5,318 nucleotides of DNA, taken from contig JABFWC010000379.1 of NCBI GenBank assembly GCA_013362385.1, positions 1 to 5,318 on the forward strand, given 5' to 3'. Both the position numbers and the translations under genes were made by a program. Below the pieces are notes generated by a model. The model did not search any database, was not told the origin of the DNA, and worked only from the letters and a program-made list of their open reading frames with translations. Positions 1 through 4,843 of the stretch are shown piece after piece. How positions within the stretch are numbered: the stretch's first letter is position 1; every line of letters begins with the position of its first letter. This stretch comes from Pseudarthrobacter sp. (lineage in GTDB: Bacteria; Actinomycetota; Actinomycetes; Actinomycetales; Micrococcaceae).

Positions 1-629
1 TCCATGATGAACTTGGTGCGTGCACCGGCTTCGCGGATTTCCTCCACCAGCGGGCGGTGGCGGTCCCGGTCCAGGATCATGACATTGAGCTGGTTGACCT
101 TCACGCCCTTGGCCTTGGCGATCAGGTGCAGGTTCTGCTTGACGGGCAGGCGCAGGTCCACCATGTCCGCTGCTTCGGGGCCGGTGACGAGCTTTTCCAT
201 GTAGAACACCGCGGAGGGATCGAACCTGGAGCCGCGCTCTGCGACAGCGAGCACGGCAAGGGCGTTGTTGATGCCCAGGGCCGTCAGCCGGGTTCCGTCG
301 ATCGGGTCGACGGCGACGTCGACCTCGGGGCCGGTGCCGTCTCCGACGCGTTCGCCGTTGAACAGCATGGGGGCTTCGTCCTTCTCGCCTTCACCGATCA
401 CCACGATGCCGTTGAAGTGGACGGTCTGGAGGAAGGAACGCATGGCGTCCACGGCTGCGCCGTCGGCAGTGTTCTTGTCGCCAAAGCCCACCCAGTGGCC
501 GCCGGCAATGGCTGCTGCCTCCGTGACGCGGACAAGTTCAAGGGCAAGGTTGCGGTCCGGCTCGTCATTGCCCACCGCCAGGGACGGGGAAATCGTGGAG
601 TACTTCTGGGTCATGGACGCTGGTGACAC
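1..629 (-). CDS. glpX: Fructose-1,6-bisphosphatase class II, 3' end outside window
   Basis: Hydrolyses fructose 1,6-bisphosphate to fructose 6-phosphate and phosphate, the committed step of gluconeogenesis, in the cytosol. The minus strand gives 209 codons without a stop; family members are about 330-345 residues, so the C-terminal third is missing here. Visible motifs: GDKNTADG (50-57) with a metal-binding Asp, GEGEKDEAPML (79-89) with a metal-binding Glu, and VDPIDGT (107-113), the Asp-rich metal site of the inositol-phosphatase superfamily. YMEKLVTGP follows, as in GlpX proteins. I chose GTG at 629 because AGAGG (635-639) ends 5 bases upstream. The ATG at 614, which gives MTQKYSTISP, is 20 bases from that site but remains possible. 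The gene diverges from the DUF4245 gene. The family assignment is secure by motif order; only the start is uncertain. Confidence 0.95.
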   Translation of the reverse strand, partial: MSPASMTQKYSTISPSLAVGNDEPDRNLALELVRVTEAAAIAGGHWVGFGDKNTADGAAVDAMRSFLQTVHFNGIVVIGEGEKDEAPMLFNGERVGDGTGPEVDVAVDPIDGTRLTALGINNALAVLAVAERGSRFDPSAVFYMEKLVTGPEAADMVDLRLPVKQNLHLIAKAKGVKVNQLNVMILDRDRHRPLVEEIREAGARTKFIM

Positions 630-634
630 GTAAA

Positions 635-639
635 CCTCT
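635..639 (-). promoter_or_regulatory. Shine-Dalgarno site of glpX
   Basis: On the minus strand a purine run (GAAGAAGAGG) ends 5 bases before the GTG at 629. It is 20 bases from the ATG at 614, so it favours the GTG start. Confidence 0.5.
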
Positions 640-700
640 TCTTCGAGTGGCGATCATTGGGTCCGCCTGCCGGGAGCAGATGGTGATTCCTCTGATACCG

Positions 701-706
701 ATCATA
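701..706 (-). promoter_or_regulatory. Possible -10 element for glpX
   Basis: The minus strand reads TATGAT, five of six matches to TATAAT. It would give a 5' leader of about 65 bases before the GTG. No recognisable -35 lies 17 bases upstream (GCTCCG), so this is a weak call based on one hexamer. Confidence 0.25.
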
Positions 707-738
707 GTCGTGGAGCCGCCGCCCGGAGCGGTGCATGA

Positions 739-769
739 CGCTCCCGCGCAATGTGCGCCCGCGGGAGCG
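739..769. repeat. Inverted repeat in the glpX/DUF4245 spacer
   Basis: CGCTCCCGCG (739-748) and CGCGGGAGCG (760-769) are perfect 10-bp complements around an 11-base loop. The inner bases can also pair as GCGCA/TGCGC (746-750 with 754-758). A third arm, GGAGCG at 725-730, can pair with CGCTCC at 739-744, so alternative folds compete. There is no T-run, and the position between divergent genes does not suit a terminator. An operator or a leader structure is more plausible. Confidence 0.45.
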
Positions 770-801
770 AGCCTGGTCCGGACCCGCCGAATGGAAGTCA
801 G

Positions 802-826
802 AGTCCTCCATGGGGGACTATGGAGG
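802..826 (+). promoter_or_regulatory. Dyad and Shine-Dalgarno-masking inverted repeat ahead of DUF4245 gene
   Basis: Two overlapping symmetries are visible. AGTCCTCCATGGGGGACT (802-819) is an 18-bp palindrome with one mismatched pair (807/814), the shape of a dimeric repressor site. CCTCCAT (805-811) and ATGGAGG (820-826) are perfect 7-bp complements around an 8-base loop, and the right arm contains the GGAGG of the ribosome binding site. In RNA this stem would hide the site. The symmetries are seen directly; any function is inference. Confidence 0.4.
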
Positions 827-828
827 GG
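822..828 (+). promoter_or_regulatory. Shine-Dalgarno site of the DUF4245 gene
   Basis: GGAGGGG lies 8 bases before the ATG at 837. It fixes the start there rather than at the in-frame ATG at 810, ATG at 735 or GTG at 828, which overlap it or lie upstream. Confidence 0.75.
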
Positions 829-836
829 TGAATGAC

Positions 837-1517
837 ATGCAGGAAACCACCAGCCCAGACTCCGGCCGGCAAGGGCCGGAAGGGCATCGCCTCCCCGCCG
901 GCAGCAGCGCGGACACCCCCGTAAAGCCCGTCATTCCTGCTGCCGCGGCCAAGCGTGCCAACGCCTCGGTGATCGGCATGATCATCGCCCTGGTCCTCAG
1001 CATCGCCGCGTTCCTGCCTGTTGTCCTGATGAATCCGCAGCCCAAGAGCGAGGGCTACCGGCCGGACATCGACGTCGCCGCCGTCGCCAGGAATGCCGCG
1101 GATGTGGCAGGATTCACACCCGTTGCCCCGGATACAGGCAACGCGTTCCGGCCCAATTACGCCCGCTGGGAGGCCGGAACCGGCAGTGGCGTGCCCACCT
1201 GGGAGGTCGGCTACCTGACGCCCAAGGGCTCCTTCATCGGCCTGGTCCAGACGGCGAGCGCCAACCCCACCTGGCTGCTCCAGCAGACAAAGAACGCTCC
1301 GGTGACGGGCAGGCGCAACGCCGGCGGCCAGGACTGGGAGCTTCGCGATACGGGCAAGGGCGAGAAGTCGCTGGTGCTGGGCTACCGCGGGACCACCGTT
1401 GTCCTGTCCGGCGCCGCCCAGCTGGACGAGTTCGCCACGCTTGCTGCCGCCGTCGTGAAGTCCCTCGACAGCAGCCCGGCCGTCACAGTTTCCCCCTCAG
1501 CTACTGCCGCGCCTTAA
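837..1517 (+). CDS. DUF4245 single-pass membrane protein
   Basis: Actinobacterial membrane protein of unknown biochemical role, 226 residues. The order is a polar, Pro/Ser-rich cytoplasmic N-terminus (1-38), KR at 39-40, one hydrophobic helix (about 44-65, GMIIALVLSIAAFLPVV), then an extracytoplasmic domain of about 150 residues. That domain holds the DUF4245-like stretch YARWEAGTGSGVPTWEVGYL (108-127) and ends in a Ser/Thr/Ala/Pro-rich tail (about 211-226). No lipobox Cys or clear signal-peptidase site is visible, so it is probably anchored with the C-terminus outside. The start rests on GGAGGGG at 822-828. The gene diverges from glpX, an arrangement I recall from mycobacteria (Rv1099c/Rv1100). 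The stop lies 10 bases before the carbonic anhydrase start. The family name is from remembered sequence resemblance; the membrane topology is read directly. Confidence 0.85.
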   Translation: MQETTSPDSGRQGPEGHRLPAGSSADTPVKPVIPAAAAKRANASVIGMIIALVLSIAAFLPVVLMNPQPKSEGYRPDIDVAAVARNAADVAGFTPVAPDTGNAFRPNYARWEAGTGSGVPTWEVGYLTPKGSFIGLVQTASANPTWLLQQTKNAPVTGRRNAGGQDWELRDTGKGEKSLVLGYRGTTVVLSGAAQLDEFATLAAAVVKSLDSSPAVTVSPSATAAP

Positions 1518-1520
1518 TGT
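1515..1520 (+). promoter_or_regulatory. Putative -10 element of a leaderless carbonic anhydrase mRNA
   Basis: TAATGT fits the actinobacterial TANNNT consensus and ends 7 bases before the ATG at 1528, so transcription could begin at the start codon. Its first three bases are the TAA stop codon of the DUF4245 gene. No Shine-Dalgarno is present in the 10 bases between the genes, and no good -35 was found. Confidence 0.4.
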
Positions 1521-1527
1521 AGTAAGC

Positions 1528-2142
1528 ATGGCTACCAATCTGACTCCTGCATTGGCCTGGCGCCGCCTGCGCGAAGGCAACGAACGTTTCGTCAACGGCG
1601 AGTCCTCGCATCCGAACCAAAACGCTTCCCGGCGGTCGTCCCTGGTGGAGACCCAGCACCCGTTCGCGGTGATTTTCGGCTGCTCCGACTCGCGCCTCGC
1701 CGCCGAAATCATCTTCGACGTCGGCCTCGGGGACGTCTTCGTGGTGCGCACAGCCGGCCAGGTCATTGACGACGCCGTCCTGGGCTCGCTTGAGTACAGC
1801 ATCGGAGTGCTGGGGGTGCCGCTGATCGTGATCCTTGGCCACGACAGCTGCGGTGCCGTAACCGCCACCAAGTCAGCTGTCGAGACCGGCGAGATGCCCG
1901 CGGGTTTCATCCGGGACCTCGTGGAGCGCATCACGCCGTCGGTCCTGACCTCGCTGCGCAACGACCAGCCCGAGGTCAACGACATGGTGGTGGAGCACGT
2001 CAAGCAGACGGCCCAGCGGCTGGCGGACAGCTCCCGTGTGATTTCCGACGCAGTCGAGGGCGGCCGCACGGCAGTCGTCGGCCTTTCGTACCGGCTGGCC
2101 GAGGGCCGCGCCGACCTTGTTTCCGGAATCGGCGAGCTCTAG
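1528..2142 (+). CDS. Beta-class carbonic anhydrase
   Basis: Zinc enzyme that interconverts CO2 and bicarbonate in the cytosol, supplying bicarbonate to carboxylases; 204 residues, normal for the family. The active-site pattern is complete: GCSDSR (51-56) gives the zinc ligand Cys52 and the Asp54/Arg56 pair, and GHDSCG (104-109) gives His105 and Cys108. VVRTAGQ (72-78) and GSLEYSIGVLGVPLIVILGH are typical strand and helix segments. The N-terminus (AWRRLREGNERFVNG) is the usual family start. Overall it resembles mycobacterial Rv3588c-type enzymes. No signal peptide is seen. The start lacks a Shine-Dalgarno; a TANNNT hexamer 7 bases upstream suggests a leaderless mRNA. The gene follows the DUF4245 gene by 10 bases and may also be read from its transcript. 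A GC hairpin follows the stop. Confidence 0.95.
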   Translation: MATNLTPALAWRRLREGNERFVNGESSHPNQNASRRSSLVETQHPFAVIFGCSDSRLAAEIIFDVGLGDVFVVRTAGQVIDDAVLGSLEYSIGVLGVPLIVILGHDSCGAVTATKSAVETGEMPAGFIRDLVERITPSVLTSLRNDQPEVNDMVVEHVKQTAQRLADSSRVISDAVEGGRTAVVGLSYRLAEGRADLVSGIGEL

Positions 2143-2150
2143 GAGCACTG

Positions 2151-2177
2151 CGGCGGCGGCCCGATGGGCCGCCGCCG
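2151..2177 (+). terminator. GC-rich hairpin after carbonic anhydrase
   Basis: A perfect 12-bp stem (2151-2162 with 2166-2177, arms CGGCGGCGGCCC and GGGCCGCCGCCG) closes a GAT loop 8 bases after the stop codon. There is no immediate T-run (GTTTTC lies at 2191-2196), as is common for actinobacterial hairpin terminators. It would separate the carbonic anhydrase from fumC. Confidence 0.6.
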
Positions 2178-2201
2178 GCAGCCCTTCACGGTTTTCGGTG
2201 G

Positions 2202-2215
2202 GGCGCCCGGGCGCC
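2202..2215. promoter_or_regulatory. 14-bp palindrome abutting the fumC -10 region
   Basis: GGCGCCCGGGCGCC is a perfect palindrome ending one base before the TAAGCT hexamer and 13 bases before the fumC ATG. The position, inside the expected -35/-10 spacer, suits an operator. A chance GC palindrome is also possible in such GC-rich DNA. Confidence 0.3.
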
Positions 2216-2216
2216 A

Positions 2217-2222
2217 TAAGCT
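2217..2222 (+). promoter_or_regulatory. Putative -10 element of a leaderless fumC mRNA
   Basis: TAAGCT (TANNNT) ends 6 bases before the fumC ATG, and the intervening AGCCCC holds no Shine-Dalgarno. This spacing puts the expected transcription start at the ATG. The -35 region (around TTCGGT at 2194-2199) is weak. Confidence 0.45.
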
Positions 2223-2228
2223 AGCCCC

Positions 2229-3656
2229 ATGACTTCCACTGAAGAGTTCCGCATTGAACATGACACGATGGGCGAAGTCCGCGTCCCCGTGAACGCACTG
2301 TACCGCGCACAGACGCAGCGGGCAGTGGAGAACTTCCCCATTTCCGGCAAGACGCTGGAACGCACCCACATCGAGGCTCTGGCCCGGGTCAAGAAGGCTG
2401 CCGCCCAGGCCAACGCTGAACTGGGCGTGCTCGACGGCGAGCTGGCCAAGGCGATCGCTGACGCAGCCGATGAGGTGGCCGCCGGCAAGTACGACGGCGA
2501 CTTCCCGATCGACGTCTTCCAGACCGGTTCCGGCACTTCCTCGAACATGAACACCAACGAGGTCCTGGCCGAACTTGCCACCCGGGCGCTGAAGGCGGCC
2601 GGCAGCGACAAGGTGGTCCACCCCAACGACCACGTCAACGCCTCGCAGTCCTCCAACGACGTGTTCCCCACCTCGGTGCATGTCGCCGCCACCTCCGCAC
2701 TGATCAACGACCTGATCCCCGCCCTGGGCTACCTGGCGGAGTCGCTGGAGCGCAAGGCCGTTGAGTTCAAGGATGTCGTGAAGTCCGGCCGCACCCACCT
2801 CATGGACGCCACCCCGGTGACCCTGGGCCAGGAGTTCGGCGGCTACGCGGCACAGGTCCGTTACGGCATCGAGCGCATCAACGCCTCGCTCCCCCGCGTT
2901 GCCGAGGTTCCGCTGGGCGGCACTGCCGTGGGCACCGGCATCAACACCCCCGCGGGGTTCCCCGAGCGCGTCATCGAGCTGCTGGCCACGGACACCGGGC
3001 TGCCGCTGACCGAGGCCCGCGACCACTTCGAGGCCCAGGCCAACCGCGACGGCCTGATCGAGGCCTCCAGCCAGCTGCGCAACATCGCCATCTCCTTCAT
3101 GAAGATCAACAACGACCTTCGCTGGATGGGCTCCGGCCCCAACACCGGCCTCGGCGAAATTGCCATCCCCGACCTGCAGCCCGGCTCCTCGATCATGCCC
3201 GGCAAGGTCAACCCGGTCATCTGCGAGGCCTCCATCATGGTCGCCGCCCAGGTCATCGGCAACGACACCGCCATCGCCTGGTCCGGCACCAACGGCGCCT
3301 TCGAACTCAACGTGGGCATCCCGGTCATGGCCGCCAACCTGCTCGAGTCCATCCGCCTGCTGGCCAACACCAGCCGCGTCATGGCGGACAAGATGATCGA
3401 CGGCATCACCGCCAACGTGGAGCGCGCACGCTTCCTGGCCGAGGCCTCCCCCTCAATCGTCACGCCGCTGAACAAGTACATCGGCTACGAGAACGCCGCC
3501 AAGATCGCCAAGACCGCCGTCAAGGAAGGCCTGACCATCCGCCAGGCCACCGAAAAGCTCGGCTTCGTCGGCGAAGGCGAAGGCAAGGTCTCCGAGGCCG
3601 ACCTGGACAAGGCCCTGGACGTCACCACCATGACCTCCCCGGCGCACAAGGCCTAG
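2229..3656 (+). CDS. fumC: Fumarate hydratase class II
   Basis: Iron-independent fumarase of the TCA cycle, converting fumarate and water to L-malate in the cytosol as a homotetramer; 475 residues, normal for class II. The conserved regions of the fumarase/aspartase superfamily are in order: [13 protein letters not shown] (99-111), [14 protein letters not shown] (131-144), [10 protein letters not shown] with His190 (187-196), and the signature loop [11 protein letters not shown] (319-329), which carries the mobile catalytic serine. The closing lid sequence [12 protein letters not shown] fits fumarase. Aspartase was considered, but [11 protein letters not shown] and [14 protein letters not shown] at the N-terminus resemble fumarases. 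The start is ATG at 2229 without a Shine-Dalgarno; TAAGCT 6 bases upstream suggests a leaderless mRNA. Third positions are very strongly C or G, in keeping with high expression. A long hairpin ends the gene, with the Nudix gene converging. Confidence 0.97.
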   Translation: MTSTEEFRIEHDTMGEVRVPVNALYRAQTQRAVENFPISGKTLERTHIEALARVKKAAAQANAELGVLDGELAKAIADAADEVAAGKYDGDFPIDVFQTGSGTSSNMNTNEVLAELATRALKAAGSDKVVHPNDHVNASQSSNDVFPTSVHVAATSALINDLIPALGYLAESLERKAVEFKDVVKSGRTHLMDATPVTLGQEFGGYAAQVRYGIERINASLPRVAEVPLGGTAVGTGINTPAGFPERVIELLATDTGLPLTEARDHFEAQANRDGLIEASSQLRNIAISFMKINNDLRWMGSGPNTGLGEIAIPDLQPGSSIMPGKVNPVICEASIMVAAQVIGNDTAIAWSGTNGAFELNVGIPVMAANLLESIRLLANTSRVMADKMIDGITANVERARFLAEASPSIVTPLNKYIGYENAAKIAKTAVKEGLTIRQATEKLGFVGEGEGKVSEADLDKALDVTTMTSPAHKA

Positions 3657-3665
3657 CAACCTTCC

Positions 3666-3720
3666 AAAGTACGACGGCGGCCGCCACCTTCCAGCGAAGG
3701 GGGGGCCGCCGTCGTACTTT
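3666..3720. terminator. Bidirectional hairpin terminator between fumC and Nudix gene
   Basis: AAAGTACGACGGCGGCC (3666-3682) and GGCCGCCGTCGTACTTT (3704-3720) are perfect 17-bp complements. An inner stem, CCTTC/GAAGG (3687-3691 with 3696-3700), closes a CAGC loop. The arms end in TTT on both strands, so the same structure can end fumC transcripts going right and Nudix transcripts going left. It starts 9 bases after the fumC stop and ends 13 bases short of the Nudix stop. Confidence 0.85.
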
Positions 3721-3733
3721 AATCCCCGAAGCG

Positions 3734-4204
3734 TCACGGCTCGAAGTGCACGGTTCCGGCCGGCGCCAGCGCCTGCCGGATGCTGGTGAGGTGCCCCGGC
3801 ATGAGTTCGGGGAGCTCGTCGAGGCCGAACCAGCCCACAGCGAGGGATTCGTCGTCGTTGACCCTGGCATCCCCGGAGACATAGCGGCAGAGGAACACCA
3901 CGTCCAGGAACTCGCAGACATCACCGTTGGGGTAGGTCACCGGGCCTACCGCACCCACCGACACGACGCGCTCGGCCTCGGCCACCACGGCTGTTTCCTC
4001 GAAGATTTCCCGGACCAGGCCGCGGGCGGGCTGCTCCCCCGGGTCCAGCATGCCGGTAATGAGCGCCCACTGCCCGTTGTCGGCCCGCCGGGCCAGCAGG
4101 ATCCTGCCGGCATCGTCAACCACCACGCCCCGGACGCCGGGAACCCAGAGGGGGTCGTTGCCGATCTTCTTGCGCAGCTTCAGGACGTATTCAGGTGCAG
4201 GCAT
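3734..4204 (-). CDS. Nudix hydrolase
   Basis: Cleaves a nucleoside diphosphate linked to another moiety; the substrate cannot be told from sequence. It has 156 residues. The Nudix box (consensus G-x5-E-x7-REUxEExGU) spans 51-73: Gly51, Glu57, Arg65-Glu66 and Glu69-Glu70 are all present, so the metal site looks intact. The late Gly is Ala72 (EETAV). The N-terminal MPAPEYVLKLRKKIG and DPLWVPGVRGVVVDDAGRILLARRADNGQWALITG match a common actinobacterial Nudix form, and VTYPNGD and WFGLDELPE follow. Cytosolic, no membrane segment. The ATG at 4204 has no Shine-Dalgarno; TAGGCT lies 6 bases upstream on the same strand. It sits 30 bases after the A24 peptidase gene, so read-through from that gene is possible. 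It could be a housecleaning or ADP-ribose-type enzyme; this is not resolved. Confidence 0.92.
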   Translation of the reverse strand: MPAPEYVLKLRKKIGNDPLWVPGVRGVVVDDAGRILLARRADNGQWALITGMLDPGEQPARGLVREIFEETAVVAEAERVVSVGAVGPVTYPNGDVCEFLDVVFLCRYVSGDARVNDDESLAVGWFGLDELPELMPGHLTSIRQALAPAGTVHFEP

Positions 4205-4210
4205 AACGCC

Positions 4211-4216
4211 AGCCTA
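4211..4216 (-). promoter_or_regulatory. Putative -10 element of a leaderless Nudix mRNA
   Basis: The minus strand reads TAGGCT, then GGCGTT, then ATG at 4204. The hexamer fits TANNNT with a 6-base gap. It lies in the 30-base gap after the peptidase gene, so the Nudix gene may have its own promoter with the -35 region over the peptidase stop codon. No clear -35 was found. Confidence 0.45.
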
Positions 4217-4234
4217 CCCAAAGGCCGACGAAGC

Positions 4235-4783
4235 TCAGGCCGGCAGCAGCATGGCAGCGGCGGTTCCGGCCAGCATGAACGGGCCGAACGGAATGGAGGA
4301 TTTCAGGGTTCCCCGCCGGGCCGCAAGGAGCACCAGGGACCACAGCCCGCCCAGCAGGAAGGCAAGGAAGGTCCCGGCGAACAGGTGCCCCCAGCCAAGG
4401 TAGCCCAGGTACAGGCCCAGCACTCCCGCCAGCTTGACGTCTCCGAACCCCATTCCCGGCGGATAGACAAAGCGCAGGATGAAGTAGAACAGCCACAGGA
4501 TTCCTGCCCCCGCCAGTACGCGGACGGCGGGTACGGAGAGGAATCCCGCTGTACTGTCGGCCGGGGCTGGGCCGGGACTGGCCCAGGCAACCGCGCCGGC
4601 TGCCAGCAGGAGCGCACCTGCCACTGCATAGGACGGGAAGACGATCCGGTTGGGCAGCAGGTGGTGCCGGACATCGATGATGGTGAGCCGGACCGCCATC
4701 ACGGCGAAATAGAGGCAGGCGGCCAGGACCAGCCAGAAGGCAGGCAGGCTGTGCTGCCAGAGGTCACCCAGTCGTCCGATCAC
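4235..4783 (-). CDS. A24 family prepilin peptidase, compact form
   Basis: Integral membrane aspartyl protease of the type IV prepilin peptidase family, which removes leader peptides from pilin-like proteins. It has 182 residues from the GTG at 4783. The two catalytic Asp motifs are visible: IDVRHHLLPN with Asp37 (36-45) and GMGFGDVKLAG with Asp115 (GxGD at 112-115). IPFGPFMLAG (164-173) is the usual C-terminal motif. Hydrophobic stretches lie near 15-32, 47-67, 84-105, 118-155 and 169-181. The cysteine-bearing N-terminal methylase domain of PilD is absent, as in CpaA/TadV-like and many actinobacterial forms. The ATG at 4810 would add 9 residues (MAPSSSIRG). I prefer GTG because TAGCAT lies 7 bases upstream, the extra stretch uses codons such as AGT and CGA, and GGGGGGA abuts that ATG too closely to act. 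No pilin gene is in the window. Confidence 0.88.
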   Translation of the reverse strand: MIGRLGDLWQHSLPAFWLVLAACLYFAVMAVRLTIIDVRHHLLPNRIVFPSYAVAGALLLAAGAVAWASPGPAPADSTAGFLSVPAVRVLAGAGILWLFYFILRFVYPPGMGFGDVKLAGVLGLYLGYLGWGHLFAGTFLAFLLGGLWSLVLLAARRGTLKSSIPFGPFMLAGTAAAMLLPA

Positions 4784-4790
4784 TCCTCGG

Positions 4791-4796
4791 ATGCTA
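4791..4796 (-). promoter_or_regulatory. Putative -10 element of a leaderless A24 peptidase mRNA
   Basis: The minus strand reads TAGCAT, then seven bases (CCGAGGA), then GTG at 4783. It fits TANNNT at the leaderless distance. If the ATG at 4810 is the true start instead, this hexamer is coding and the call fails. Confidence 0.35.
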
Positions 4797-4809
4797 CTGG
4801 ATGGGGCCA

Positions 4810-4828
4810 TTCCCCCCGTAGTTCCCCC
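4810..4828. repeat. Short direct repeat in the divergent spacer
   Basis: TTCCCCC occurs at 4810-4816 and again at 4822-4828, a 12-base period, each copy followed closely by GTA. It lies just upstream of the TAAAAT hexamer of the rightward gene. It could be a regulator site or simple C-tract similarity. Confidence 0.25.
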
Positions 4829-4831
4829 GCG

Positions 4832-4837
4832 TAAAAT
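4832..4837 (+). promoter_or_regulatory. Putative -10 element of the rightward unknown gene
   Basis: TAAAAT, five of six matches to TATAAT, ends 6 bases before the ATG at 4844. The gap, GTGGAT, has no Shine-Dalgarno. This is the best -10 match among the leaderless candidates here. The -35 position (ATTCCC at 4809-4814) is poor. Confidence 0.5.
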
Positions 4838-4843
4838 GTGGAT

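Noticed and set aside
57..626. Long plus-strand open frame (189 codons) opposite glpX
   Set aside because: It is antisense to a frame with all GlpX motifs. Its translation is rich in Gly, Val, His and Asp, as mirror frames of high-GC genes are, and shows no known motif.
693..704. TGAT/ATCA half-sites as an operator over the glpX -10
   Set aside because: Only the four outer bases on each side are symmetric and the inner four are not; too short to support.
735..836. Longer DUF4245 start at ATG 735 or ATG 810
   Set aside because: Neither has a ribosome binding site, whereas ATG 837 has GGAGGGG 8 bases upstream. The added residues are Arg-rich and run through the inverted repeats.
2139..3026. 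Minus-strand open frame of 295 codons opposite fumC
   Set aside because: It lies opposite the strongly supported fumarase and has the low-complexity Gly/Val/Leu/Asp/His look of a shadow frame.
3746..4834. Plus-strand open frame of 362 codons across the Nudix and peptidase genes
   Set aside because: It spans two well-supported minus-strand genes and their spacer; its composition (Gln, Gly, His, Pro) is that of antisense high-GC sequence.
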